Assembly: GCA_965204565.1 (NCBI GenBank)
Contig: CBDBEU010000004.1
Location: 682,001-746,000 of the forward strand
DNA: 64,000 bases
From: CBDBEU01 sp965204565
GTDB lineage: Bacteria; Pseudomonadota; Alphaproteobacteria; Rhizobiales; TMED25
Reading direction: 5' to 3'
Part shown: positions 18,049-29,194 of the stretch, in pieces
Position numbering within the stretch: position 1 is the first letter of the stretch
Layout: every line of letters starts with the position of its first letter
The notes under the pieces: generated by a model
Databases searched by the model: none
What the model saw: the letters and a program-made list of their open reading frames with translations, nothing else
What the model was told of the DNA's origin: nothing
Program-made: the position numbers and the translations under genes

Positions 18049-19320
18049 TCAGCCCGCGACTTTGCTCGCCTCGAATCTGAGCCGCTTGAGATTGAGTGAA
18101 AGCCAAAGCACGCACAGCGCCTGGGCGCCAACAAAGCAGCCAAAGCCCCAGCGATAGGCTTGGGCCGGATAGCGCCCGGCGGCGTCCGCGCCCCACAGAT
18201 CGAGGACGAAACCGACACCGGCCTGAATGGCGAACACCAGAACGAAGGTGAACACCGCAATGGTGGAGATTGAGCGCGCCGCATAGGAGGCCGGGTAGGT
18301 TCGATTGAGGATCGGGTGCACGGTTGCCCCGATATTTCCGGTAAAGCCCATTACTATCCATGGCCAGTAGGCCTTGGGGTCAAACTCGGCAGCGATGGCA
18401 AATTCGGTAAAAACAAGTGCCGCCAGTCCTCCCGCCAGATAGGCGGAACGATCAACACCGCGCCGCGCCAAGTGATCGATCATCGCGCCATTGACCAAAG
18501 TGCCGGCCGACATGGCGAGTGCGATCACCAAAAGCCGCTCGCCGATCTCGACCTGTGTGAGACCGGCCACATCACTCATCCAACCATTGGCCCACAGGCT
18601 TTGAATGGTGAAGAAGCCGGCAAGCCCGATCGCGGCGGCTGGGGAAGCGCGCCAGAACACCGGATGGGTCAGGATCTCGCGATAGACAGCAAGGCTGGAG
18701 CGCTTGTCCTTACTGGGAGCTGCATTGCCCTCAGGAACAATGAAATAGACGGCGACAGCCAGAATGGCGCAAAACAACGATATTGCGAGGAACATGTCGC
18801 GCCAGCCATAGGCGTTGAGCACCATCTGCAAGGGCCGTGTGGAGGCAAGCGCGCCAAGTGATCCGGCAAACAGAACAAGCCCGTTGGCGGTAGCAAACCG
18901 GTCGCGCGGGAACCACACGGTGACCGCCTTGAAGGCGGTGGTCAGACAGGCAGCAAGGCCAAAACCGAGAAGCGCACGTCCTGCCACCAGCATGGCGAAG
19001 GAGTCGGCACGGGCGGTGATGATACAAGCAATTGCGGTCATCACGATCTGGCCAATGAACAGCCGTTTTGGACCATAGCGGTCGAGCAGCAGTGCCAGCG
19101 GCACATATTGGAGCGCTGCGACCAGAAAAAACACACTGGTCAGAATGCCGATTTCCGAGGCGCCAAGGCCAAATGTGCGCGCCAGTTCCGGCGCCAGCAC
19201 CGCATTGGTGTTGCGGAAAAAGAATGACAGAAAATAGCCCATGCCAAAGGGTACGATGACGATCAACAGAAGATGTGGTGTCATCCCCTTGGTGCGGCCT
19301 GCATCAAATCCCGCGCTCAC
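18049..19320 (-). CDS. MFS transporter
   Basis: 423 residues from GTG 19320; an alternative ATG lies at 19284. About 12 TM helices with motif A-like LLLDRYGPKRLFIGQ after helix 2 and GRALLGFGLAACLTTAFKAVTVWFPRDRFATANG in the helix 4-5 region, as in organic-acid and nitrate/oxalate-type MFS porters. The gene immediately precedes a broken MR/MLE enzyme gene on the same strand. The pair looks like an uptake-plus-catabolism unit for a sugar acid or aromatic acid, now without its enzyme. Confidence 0.8.
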   Translation of the reverse strand: MSAGFDAGRTKGMTPHLLLIVIVPFGMGYFLSFFFRNTNAVLAPELARTFGLGASEIGILTSVFFLVAALQYVPLALLLDRYGPKRLFIGQIVMTAIACIITARADSFAMLVAGRALLGFGLAACLTTAFKAVTVWFPRDRFATANGLVLFAGSLGALASTRPLQMVLNAYGWRDMFLAISLFCAILAVAVYFIVPEGNAAPSKDKRSSLAVYREILTHPVFWRASPAAAIGLAGFFTIQSLWANGWMSDVAGLTQVEIGERLLVIALAMSAGTLVNGAMIDHLARRGVDRSAYLAGGLAALVFTEFAIAAEFDPKAYWPWIVMGFTGNIGATVHPILNRTYPASYAARSISTIAVFTFVLVFAIQAGVGFVLDLWGADAAGRYPAQAYRWGFGCFVGAQALCVLWLSLNLKRLRFEASKVAG

Positions 19321-19403
19321 GTCTGAGTGTGCCCAACCAAATTCACTGCCCTGCCGCCTTACTTCAATGGCCAGAAATTGGCTGGCGACATAATCTTGTT
19401 CTC

Positions 19404-19556
19404 CTAGTGAGCAATCAAGCCGGTGGTTGCCTCAAGGAATTTGTGCCCGTCAGGATCGGCATCGAGGCTGGCGCGCAACGTCTCCATTTCACCCACATTC
19501 TCACAAGCCCGGATGTGAACGTACTGGTTGCGCGCGCCAATCCGGCTGGTGAAGCG
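19404..19556 (-). pseudogene. NIPSNAP-like C-terminal remnant
   Basis: On the minus strand an open stretch reads RNQYVHIRACENVGEMETLR and LDADPDGHKFLEATTGLIAH, then TAG at 19406-19404. The pattern (G-x-R-N-x-x-V-H ... aDP-x-x-x-x-F) resembles the end of NIPSNAP-family proteins. No start or upstream domain is present. Low-confidence identification. Confidence 0.35.
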
Positions 19557-19572
19557 TAGGATTTTCTGACGC

Positions 19573-19606
19573 TAAAATTAAAAGCCCCGCGCACAAGGCG
19601 CGGGGT
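19573..19606 (-). terminator. Rho-independent terminator of the L,D-transpeptidase gene
   Basis: On the minus strand CCCCGCGC-CTTGT-GCGCGGGG (19605-19585) is followed by CTTTTAATTTTAG. It is a GC-rich stem with a T-rich tail, 38 bp after the stop at 19643. Confidence 0.85.
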
Positions 19607-19642
19607 TGAATGATGCAATGCTCAAACTGTTGGGTCAGCCAC

Positions 19643-21558
19643 TCAGATTTTGGCGTGACGCACCGAATTCGTGGCCTTGATCGCACGGGTCAGATAATCG
19701 TCGCGATCATACATATCTTCATAAAATCGCACAGTTCCGTCGGGCTCAGGCCATGCGGTGAAATAGGACACATAGACCGGAATATTGGCGTCGATCTCCT
19801 CTGAGATATTGCGCCCCTCGCCGATGCGCGCATCGACATATTCGACCGACTTTCCAAGCACTGCGGCCGCCATTTCACGCGGTTGATGCAGCCGCACGCA
19901 GCCATGGCTGAAGGCGCGTGTATCACGTTCGAACAGGTGCCTTTGTGGTGTGTCGTGCATGTAGATCGCATGCTTGTTGGGGAACAGGATCTTGACCCGG
20001 CCAAGCGCACTTCTTGCTCCCGGAGGCTGACGCACATTGACCGGAACCTGCTTGGCGGCAACGCCGCCCCAAAATTAACCGAGGATGAAGATACCCGCCG
20101 TCCAGAGGCGTCGGAGACTTCATAGCCGGCGCGATCGAGATAGCTCGGATCGGCGTACAGTTGCGGCAGCATTTCGTTGACGATGATCGAGCGCGGCACG
20201 CCCCAATAGGGGTTGTATTCAACCTTCTCGATCTTATCCATGAAGAAGTTGGTCTGGTTCGACTTCTTACCGACCACAACCCGCATCGACAGCGGATCCT
20301 TGCCCGGCTCGAAGTAGGTCACCTTGAAGGCCGGCTGATCGATGAACACATGGCGCGGCCCCAACTGGCGCGGCAGCCAGCGCAGCCGCTCCATGGTGAA
20401 CTCTATCTTGGCGATCTTGCCGGCATTCGATTCCGGCACCATCGCTCGGATGGTGTTCTTGCCGATGACACCATCCACCGACAGGCCCTTTCCCTTCTGG
20501 AGGCCTTTGACCAGCGCCACCAGATCTTCGCCATAGGCACTGCCATCAGCATAGGCATCGAGTGCTGCTTGATGCTCTTCCAGCAGCGCTGCCGAACCCG
20601 ATTGCTTGATCGCGGCAACAATATTGAAAAGCTCCGGGCTTTGCTCGCCGGGCCTCAGAAAGGTTCCATCGGCGATTTCAATGGTCTGCGGCGTTTCCAG
20701 ACCGCGAAGTTCTTCAAGCTCCGATGCGAGCGCGGCAAATGCCTCATTATCGGGACTTTGCGCGTCGAGATAGCTCGCGATATCGGTCGCCGCGACAATC
20801 TCGACCAAAGCGGCGGCAAGATCGATCTTCTTGCGCTCAAAGTCGTGATAACCGGACAAGCGGTTGGGATTGATGCGGCCGCGATTGGCATCAAGCACAA
20901 AGGTCAACACTTTTACCGACATCGTGAACTCGAATGCAATCAGTGAGAGCTCAATTTGCGCGCTGCTTGCCGGAGCGGCACTGCTAGCGGGCAGTTCAAC
21001 CGCATAGTCCTCACTCGAAAGGCCGAAACGTTCGGCACCTTTCAATGCGGTAATCGCTTCATATGCGCGCGCATTGACATGGCCTTTATCAACCCAGAGA
21101 AACTCCGGATAGCGCTTGTAATGAGCGATCAATGCCGCGCCGACTTCAGGCAGCGCCTGCATCTCGAAAGTTTCGAACTCGGCGCGTGCGGCGTCAAAAG
21201 CGGCATCCATGACTTGCGTGGGCAGTGGCCCGGCGGCCGCGACCTTAGTTTCCGCCAGGGCTTTGAAGGAAATCTGATTCAGCAGATCAGGTTTATAGGT
21301 GAAGTATTTGGGGCTGCTCACATAGGCCTTCACCTGCGGGTATTGCGGCTGCGAGGAACCGCCCCACCAGAATGGCGAACCATATGATGGCCGGCGCGCA
21401 TGGCTGCGCTGCGACAGGCGCGGACTGTATCGCTGCGCGGCGAATCCACCGCCATTGAAAAAACCCTTTGCTTGCGCCGGCTTGGTCGCGGTGTCAGTCA
21501 GACCTACCGCGCAAACGCCTGCCACAGCCAACACTGCGAGCGGCAACTTGCAAACCAT
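19643..21558 (-). pseudogene. L,D-transpeptidase (YkuD/YcbB type), one frameshift
   Basis: From ATG 21558 (GGAGGGG upstream): an N-terminal hydrophobic segment (LPLAVLAVAGVCAVGLTDTA), a long linker, a substrate-binding helical region, a peptidoglycan-binding segment (GLSVDGVIGKNTIRAM) and a catalytic domain. The first part of the catalytic domain (WLPRQLGPRHVFIDQPAFKVTYF, GVPRSIIVNEMLPQLY) is in frame. The catalytic SHGCVRL lies in another frame after a shift near 20070, at a TTTTGGGG run. One base change would restore about 638 residues. It forms 3-3 crosslinks in peptidoglycan in the periplasm. It may be intact in the organism if the shift is a sequencing error. A terminator follows. Confidence 0.85.
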
Positions 21559-22372
21559 ATCCCCTCCGAATTCTCCGCAATGCGCGGCGCGAACGAACAC
21601 CGTCGCAACCGTTAGGATGAGTTCGGACACTAACCGAGCAGTTCACCAAATTAAGTTGTCGTGGAAGGGGTATCCAGAGTTTGATCGATGCGATGGCGAC
21701 GAAGCCAGGGTAGGACTCTTTGGTTTTGTCGTAGCGGGTGGCAACCCTGCGCCAGTTCTTGAGTTTGTTGAACAACCGCTCGACAAGATTGCGCCATTTG
21801 TCTTTGGCCCGGTCGTGCGTGATGGGGTCAAGACGATTGCTCTTTGCAGGGATCACCGCTTCGACGCCTGCGGCGGCGATTTCCTGGCGGATAGCATCGG
21901 CATCATAGCCGCGATCTGCGAGGAACGCCTCGATGCGGTCGGTCATCATGCGGAACAGCGGTGCAAAGCCCTGCACATCGCGCGCTCGGCCGGATGTCAG
22001 CACGAAGCCGAGCGGGAGGCCTCCGGCATCGCACCTCGTGTGGAGCCTGGTCGTAAAGCCGCCGCGCGACCGGCCAGGCCCCTCTGTTTGCTGAGCCCCC
22101 TTTTTATGCCGCCGGCACAATGATGTGCCCGGACCACCGTGCTATCGATTATGTCGGCGGTGGCACCGCATCCCGCCAGTTCGGCCAGCGTCTCGAGCAT
22201 CGCATCGAACACGCCGGTCGTGACCCATCTTCGGTAGCGTCGGAAAATGCTGTTCCACTTGCCATAGTCATCCCGCAGAGGCCGCCACTGCGCTTCGGTT
22301 CGCGCGATCCACATCATGCCTTCGAAATACAGGCGGTTGTCCTGTGCAGGACGGCACCCGCGACCGCGCTCC

Positions 22373-22388
22373 AATGTGAATCTCATGT
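22373..22388. repeat. 16-bp direct repeat, copy 1 (AATGTGAATCTCATGT)
   Basis: The exact same 16 bp occurs at 22481-22496, at the outer edge of the transposase. This copy interrupts the transposase between LLAP and ERGRGCRPAQ. Confidence 0.7.
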
Positions 22389-22480
22389 GGCGCCAACAGC
22401 GGCCCGATCAGCGCCCATTCCTCATCCGTTACACCAATCCGCTCGCCCAAGGCCGCCTCCAAAAGGCAGCCCTGAATCGA

Positions 22481-22496
22481 AATGTGAATCTCATGT
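22481..22496. repeat. 16-bp direct repeat, copy 2 (AATGTGAATCTCATGT)
   Basis: Second copy of the repeat at 22373-22388, 108 bp away. It lies just upstream of the transposase start and may belong to the end of the element. Confidence 0.7.
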
Positions 22497-22497
22497 C

Positions 22498-22760
22498 AAG
22501 CCTAGTCCACGAAACCTAGTAGAAAGGGATCACTGATATCGGTAAATTTCTCGTCAATAACAGTCGAATTGAGACGACCTGTGGCGCGCTTACCATGCAT
22601 CACCCGGCAACCGGCCAAGATATGCGCGACGGTGCTAATCAATACGCGCGACTGATGGCTTGGCCGTCCCTCTCATCGATCCTATTATCCATCCGCCAGA
22701 GCCACTGCAGCTTTGCTTGTATTTGGCCGCAAGGGTTCAAGAACAAGGGACACACACAAA
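22498..22760. other. Intergenic leader of the monooxygenase-amidase pair
   Basis: About 260 bp without a supported gene. It should contain the promoter of the monooxygenase gene. No clear operator repeat was seen. Confidence 0.4.
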
Positions 22761-24425
<1,665 letters not shown>

Positions 24426-25883
24426 GTGCGCGTGGAAGCAGGATCTGAAGTGGTTTTTCCCGAATATGAGCGCCATGACGCGCTGGCGCTGGCTGTGCTT
24501 GTCGCCAAGGGCGAGATAACGCCACACGAGCTGGTGGATGCTGCAATGGCGCGCATCGCCGCCCATGATCGACAGCTCGGCGCCATCGTTCTCGACATGG
24601 AAAATGATGCCCGCCGCGCCATTGATGACGGCCTGCCACGGGGACCCTTCAGCGGCGTTCCCTATCTCTTAAAAGATCTCGGCATCACCACCACCGGCCA
24701 CCCGACCACTGGATCGTGCCCGCTGTTCGCCGCGTTGATTCACGACCATGACAGCACTCTGGTCGAGCGCTACCGCGCCGCCGGACTGGTGATCATCGGC
24801 AAGACCAAGACGCCGGAGCTGGGCGTATGCATAACCACCGAACCCAAGCTCTACGGGCCGGCGTGCAACCCCTGGGACCTCAGCCTTTCACCCGGCGGCT
24901 CGTCTGGCGGTGCGGCGGCGGCGGTGGCAGCCGGCTATCTGCCGATGGCTCATGCCACCGATGGCGGCGGCAGCATCCGCATTCCGGGCTCATTGTGCGG
25001 GCTGTTCGGCCTCAAACCGTCACGCGGGCGCATACCCTCCGGTCCCGATGTCGGTGAGGCGCTGGCCGGCATGGCGACCGGTCATTGTCTGTCGCGCAGC
25101 GTGCGCGACAGTGCCGCACTGCTCGACGCCACTCAGGGGCTGGCGCCGGGCGATCCCTACGCCGCACCGCCGCTGGAGCGTGCGTTATTGGATGAGGTCG
25201 GCGCACCGCCGGGCAGGCTCAAGATCGCTCTATGCGCCAGTGATTTTGACGGACAGCCGGTCGATCCGGAATGCGAAGCCGCATCGCGTTCGGCCGCACA
25301 GCTGTGTGAGGAGTTGGGTCACCATGTCGAGGAAGCCCGGCCTGACTTTGAAGGCCTTTCGCTGATTCAGGCATGGCAGGTGATCCCGGCGGTCAATCTG
25401 TGGAACATGATCCACGCCCGCGCGCACCAGCTAGGCCGCGAACCGCAGCCAGACGATCTTGAGCCGGTCAATTGGGAGTGGATGAATGAAGCGCCGCGCT
25501 ACAGCGCCGCCGACTACATGAACGCGGTCAACATCATGCACGCCCTAGCCCGCCGCCTCGGCCAATTCTTCGAACGCTACGACCTGATGCTAACGCCAAC
25601 GCTGGGCGTGTCCAAGCTTGAACTGGGAGTGGTCAAAACCGACCGTGACGGTGTGGCCGGTCATGTCAGGGAGATGTTCAATCGTATTGCGCCGCACACC
25701 GCGCTGTTCAACCAGACAGGCGGTGCTGCGATGAACGTACCGCTTTTTTGGACGCAAGACAACCTGCCGGTCGGCGTTCATTTCGCAGGGGTGCTTGGCG
25801 ATGAGCCCAAGCTCATCCGCCTCGCCTCCCAGCTTGAACAGGCACGGCCGTGGTTTGACCGCCGCCCGCAATTTGCCGCCTGA
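24426..25883 (+). CDS. Amidase (amidase-signature family)
   Basis: 485 residues; starts at GTG 24426 directly after the monooxygenase stop (an in-frame GTG also at 24432). The amidase signature is clear: catalytic Lys in GVPYLLKDLG (about residue 80), LSLSPGGSSGGAAAAVAAG (cis-Ser), and the nucleophile in TDGGGSIRIPGSLCG. It hydrolyses an amide, possibly an aryl-acyl amide or carbamate. Zero spacing to the BVMO gene and 15 bp to the MoxR gene point to one operon. Confidence 0.88.
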   Translation: MRVEAGSEVVFPEYERHDALALAVLVAKGEITPHELVDAAMARIAAHDRQLGAIVLDMENDARRAIDDGLPRGPFSGVPYLLKDLGITTTGHPTTGSCPLFAALIHDHDSTLVERYRAAGLVIIGKTKTPELGVCITTEPKLYGPACNPWDLSLSPGGSSGGAAAAVAAGYLPMAHATDGGGSIRIPGSLCGLFGLKPSRGRIPSGPDVGEALAGMATGHCLSRSVRDSAALLDATQGLAPGDPYAAPPLERALLDEVGAPPGRLKIALCASDFDGQPVDPECEAASRSAAQLCEELGHHVEEARPDFEGLSLIQAWQVIPAVNLWNMIHARAHQLGREPQPDDLEPVNWEWMNEAPRYSAADYMNAVNIMHALARRLGQFFERYDLMLTPTLGVSKLELGVVKTDRDGVAGHVREMFNRIAPHTALFNQTGGAAMNVPLFWTQDNLPVGVHFAGVLGDEPKLIRLASQLEQARPWFDRRPQFAA

Positions 25884-25898
25884 ACCGGCTTGAGGATC

Positions 25899-26774
25899 AT
25901 GAAAACAACCGATATCGAAGCAAAGCTCGCAAAAGCTGGATATGTCGCTGACGAAGTGATCGCCACGGCACTGGCGCTGGCACTTGAACTTGGCCGTCCG
26001 CTGCTGCTCGAAGGCGATGCCGGGGTTGGCAAGACAATGCTTGCCAGCGCGCTCGCCGAAAGTCTCGATACACGGCTGATCCGGCTGCAGTGCTATGAGG
26101 GCCTTGATGCCTCCACGGCGATTTATGAGTGGAACTATCAGCGCCAGCTTCTGGCAATCAGAGCATCTGAGCGATTTGCCAGCGATGCCGGCGAGATCGA
26201 AAGCCAGATATTCTCCGCCGACTATCTGCTCGAGCGCCCGCTGCTCCAGGCCATCCGGCAGGATAAGGCGCCAGTGCTGCTGATTGATGAAATCGACCGG
26301 GCGGATGAGGAATTCGAAGCCTATCTTCTGGAAATTCTGGCGGACTTCCAGATCACCGTGCCAGAGCTTGGCACCATCACCGCGACCACCATCCCGCATG
26401 TGATCCTGACCTCGAACCGCAGCCGCGACCTTTCCGACGCGCTGCGCCGGCGCTGCCTCTACGCCTTCGTCGAATTTCCCGAGCCAGAGCGTGAACAGGC
26501 GATTATCCGCGCCCGCTGCCCGGGCATCGATCAGGCGCTAGCGGCACAGATTACCCGCTTTGTAGCAGCGCTTCGCAATGAAGACCTGAAAAAACGCCCC
26601 GGCGTTGCCGAAACGCTTGATTGGTGCGCGGCCCTTGCCGGTCAACCGATCGCAAGTCTGGAGGTAGACCCCGATCTGGTGCGCAAGACCTTGATCTGTC
26701 TTTTGAAAACCGAAGCGGACGTCAAGGCAGTGACCGGCGAAGTCGCCAACCGGCTTTTGAGCGAGGCCGTCTGA
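25899..26774 (+). CDS. MoxR-family AAA+ ATPase (CoxD-like)
   Basis: 291 residues from ATG 25899 (GAGG upstream), chosen over the TTG at 25890. Walker A GDAGVGKTMLA near residue 44, Walker B VLLIDEIDRADEEFEAYLLE, sensor 1 region VILTSNRSRDLSDALRRRC. It matches CoxD-type MoxR ATPases, which with a von Willebrand factor A partner remodel or metallate large oxidoreductases such as molybdenum hydroxylases. The VWA partner gene follows after 9 bp. No molybdenum hydroxylase subunit genes are in the window, so the client is not known. Confidence 0.85.
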   Translation: MKTTDIEAKLAKAGYVADEVIATALALALELGRPLLLEGDAGVGKTMLASALAESLDTRLIRLQCYEGLDASTAIYEWNYQRQLLAIRASERFASDAGEIESQIFSADYLLERPLLQAIRQDKAPVLLIDEIDRADEEFEAYLLEILADFQITVPELGTITATTIPHVILTSNRSRDLSDALRRRCLYAFVEFPEPEREQAIIRARCPGIDQALAAQITRFVAALRNEDLKKRPGVAETLDWCAALAGQPIASLEVDPDLVRKTLICLLKTEADVKAVTGEVANRLLSEAV

Positions 26775-26783
26775 CAACCCGTG

Positions 26784-27929
26784 ATGTCGGCACCGGTTAG
26801 CACGAGATTCCTGAAATTCATCGCGGCGTTGCGCGGCGAGGGTTTTGTCATCGGACCGCGTGAGGCCTCTGATGCACTGAGCCTCATTGCGCACAATGAG
26901 CCGGAACTCAGCGCGGTGCGGACGCGGCTCAAGGTGCTGTTGTCGATGAACCGCGATCAATGGGACCGCTTTGACGGCCTGTTCGATGCTCATTGGTTCC
27001 CCAAGCCTGAACCGCGCCCGGTCTCAGAGTGGGAGGCTGCCGCCAGCATCATCGCCATGTCTTCGCCCAGCATTGCAGGCCAAACGCAGCTCGATGAGGG
27101 AGGAGCGGTACAGGAGGAGAGCGGCCGGCAAGCGCAGGCTTCCGGTGAGATTGAACTGTCCTCCGCTTCAACCGCCGAGGCGCTGACACGCATCGATCTG
27201 GCCGACATCGCCGATGCCGATGAACTGGCCGAGGCCGAGCGCATCGCGCTCAAATTGGCAAAAGCCATGCGCCTGCGCATTTCGCGCCGGCTGCGAGCAG
27301 CAAGACGCGGGCCTCGCCTTGATCTGCGCCGTGTGATCCGCGCCTCACTGGCGCGCGGTGGCAAGCCCACCGACCTTTATTTCAAGAGGCGCCCGCGCTG
27401 TCAGGCGCCGCTGGTGGTGCTGCTCGATGTCTCGGGATCAATGAACGCCTTTGTCCGGGTGTTCGTGCAGTTCGCCCGCGGTCTTGCCGGTCAGCGCATC
27501 AATGCCGAGGTGTATCTGATGCATACACGCATGGTTGATGCGACCGCGGCGCTCGGCGAGCGCGAGCCCGCGCGGGCAATGGCGCGGCTGGTGGAGATTT
27601 CAACCGGTATCGGCGGCGGCACCAGGCTCGGCGCTTGCCTTTGCGATTTCAATCGTGTCAAGCGCCGCAGCAGCAAGCTGAAGCGCGCCGAGGTGATTGT
27701 GTTCTCCGATGGCTATGATTCCGGTCCGGAAGAGGTTTTCGCCCGGGAATTCGAACTGCTGGCGCAGCGTGCTAAAAAGCTGATCTGGCTCAACCCCTTA
27801 AGCGGCCGCGCCGGCTACCGTCCGACGACGCTGGCGATGCATGCCGCCCTGCCCCATATCGACCATTTCGCGCCGGCCAACACGCTTGCCTCACTGGCAG
27901 CGCTGGAGGCCGAGCTTGGCGGGCTGTGA
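26784..27929 (+). CDS. VWA domain protein, CoxE-like
   Basis: 381 residues from ATG 26784. The N-terminal part (FLKFIAALRGEGFVIGPREASDAL) and basic middle are typical of the CoxE family. The VWA domain starts PLVVLLDVSGSMNAFVRV, a complete MIDAS DxSxS. TGIGGGTRLGACL and VIVFSDGYDSG give the other metal contacts. Works with the MoxR ATPase encoded upstream as a chaperone pair. Convergent with the ketopantoate-reductase-like gene (12 bp gap). Confidence 0.85.
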   Translation: MSAPVSTRFLKFIAALRGEGFVIGPREASDALSLIAHNEPELSAVRTRLKVLLSMNRDQWDRFDGLFDAHWFPKPEPRPVSEWEAAASIIAMSSPSIAGQTQLDEGGAVQEESGRQAQASGEIELSSASTAEALTRIDLADIADADELAEAERIALKLAKAMRLRISRRLRAARRGPRLDLRRVIRASLARGGKPTDLYFKRRPRCQAPLVVLLDVSGSMNAFVRVFVQFARGLAGQRINAEVYLMHTRMVDATAALGEREPARAMARLVEISTGIGGGTRLGACLCDFNRVKRRSSKLKRAEVIVFSDGYDSGPEEVFAREFELLAQRAKKLIWLNPLSGRAGYRPTTLAMHAALPHIDHFAPANTLASLAALEAELGGL

Positions 27930-27941
27930 AGCGCGGCGATC

Positions 27942-28967
27942 TCAGTTGGAAACCATCTTCAGCACAATTTCGAGATTGGCGGGATCTGTTTTCAATTCGC
28001 CCGCATGGACGCGCCTTGTCACCGCCGCCACCGCGGCATTGACTGGTGCCGGGCGCCCTGCACCCTCGCATATCTCTGCCACCCGGCCATTGATCTCATC
28101 GACCTCGCTATAGCGGCCCTTGAGGTGATCGTGCAGCACCGCATCTCTGGCGTTGGGGCCGACATCGGCAATGATCTTGTCGAGCAGGAGTTCGAGCAGC
28201 CGGTTGGTGCCTTCGACGTCCTCGCGCTTGAGTCCGAATATGGGCTCGATGGTGTAGCCTTGGATCTGTCCGGCGGCCAGTGCCTCTTCTCCGGCCCTCA
28301 GCGCCAGATCGCGCATCCCCGGCAGCTCCATCGCTTCGGTCGCCTTGAACCCGGTCAGCGCGCGCGGGCCCATGGTCATGGCATTGACGATCAGCTTCAT
28401 CCATTTGGCTGAAAGGATGTTGGGCTGGATCGTGACGGTGCCGGCGGCGGACAAAAACGGCTCGACCTCGGACTCGCGGCCTGCGGTTGAGGGATCGAGA
28501 CTGCCAAGGCCGAACCAGGTGTGATCGGGCGGCGTGTTGCGTTTGACCAGGCTTGGCGTGAAGATTTCGGAGGAAAGTTCGACCACGCAGCCAAGGGTTC
28601 GCGATGGTCCGACCGCAGCGGCAATATCATTGATGGTCATGCCGTTCTGTATGCCGACCAAAAGCCCGTCATCGGCAATGTGAGGCGCGATCAGTTCGCT
28701 GATCCAGCGTGTGTCATAGGCTTTGACCATGACAAACACGATGTCGAATTTATCGGTGAAGGTGGCAATGTCGCACAAATGATGCGCCCTTACCGCAACG
28801 TGCAGCTTTTCTTGCGGCATCTCGATTGTCAGGCCATCGGCGCGCATCGCTTCAACATGGGCGGGCCATTGATCAATCAGCACCACATCATGGCCTGCAT
28901 GTGTCATGTCGGCTGCAACACAACTGCCATTGGCGCCAGTGCCGAGCACCGCGATTTTCTTGCTCAT
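27942..28967 (-). CDS. Ketopantoate reductase family protein (ApbA/PanE-like)
   Basis: 341 residues from ATG 28967 with GGGAG upstream. The long upstream open frame is not part of it. N-terminal NADPH-binding VLGTGANGSCVAADMTHAGHDV, then VKAYDTRWISE and QNGMTINDIAAAVG, which are PanE family features. The central SAKWMKLIVNAMTMGP carries the catalytic Lys and Asn region. The C-terminal domain has KGRYSEVDEINGRVAE, with the conserved Glu/Asn. It could be pantothenate-pathway PanE, but location among catabolic genes suggests reduction of another branched 2-keto acid. Confidence 0.85.
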   Translation of the reverse strand: MSKKIAVLGTGANGSCVAADMTHAGHDVVLIDQWPAHVEAMRADGLTIEMPQEKLHVAVRAHHLCDIATFTDKFDIVFVMVKAYDTRWISELIAPHIADDGLLVGIQNGMTINDIAAAVGPSRTLGCVVELSSEIFTPSLVKRNTPPDHTWFGLGSLDPSTAGRESEVEPFLSAAGTVTIQPNILSAKWMKLIVNAMTMGPRALTGFKATEAMELPGMRDLALRAGEEALAAGQIQGYTIEPIFGLKREDVEGTNRLLELLLDKIIADVGPNARDAVLHDHLKGRYSEVDEINGRVAEICEGAGRPAPVNAAVAAVTRRVHAGELKTDPANLEIVLKMVSN

Positions 28968-29194
28968 AGTCGCTCCCCAGAAATCATTTCCGGGCTCGCA
29001 TAGCGCAAAATTACGGGTAAGCAAAACCTTGTTGCACAAGTTTCTTTGCAGAAATACATCCTTTAACCCGCATTTCCCATATGGCTCCATTGATTGATGT
29101 GATTGATCGTTGGTTTCGTCATGAGAAAAAATGTCTTGAGCGCATTTTGGGGCGCGGCATATGGCGAACCCGGCGGGTGAACCGGTTGACGGGC
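28968..29194. other. Intergenic, upstream of the ketopantoate-reductase-like gene
   Basis: Contains the likely promoter of the minus-strand reductase gene and then runs into the IS1380 relic. Nothing else is supported. Confidence 0.4.

Larger units (their letters stand above)
21643..22497 (-). mobile_element. IS5-type insertion sequence (IS427-like), transposase split over frames
   Basis: The minus strand encodes GERIGVTDEEWALIGPLLAP, then ERGRGCRPAQDNRLYFEGMMWIARTEAQWR, KWNSIFRRYRRW and ADIIDSTVVRAHHCAGG (first Asp), and in another frame GGFTTRLHTRCDAGGLPLGFVLTSG, FLADRGYDADAIR (second Asp), RNLVERLFNKLKNWRRVATRYDK (Glu). This is the IS5 DDE pattern. The move between the two frames occurs at AAAAAGGGGG (minus strand near 22104), which could be a programmed slippage site as in other IS427-group elements. 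An extra 16-nt insertion disrupts the N-terminal part. Ends are approximate and no terminal repeats are assured. Confidence 0.7.

Noticed and set aside
21600..21660. Terminal inverted repeat of the IS5-type element at its left end
   Set aside because: The best match to the right-end sequence ATGAGATTCACATT is only about half identical, so the boundary is left approximate.
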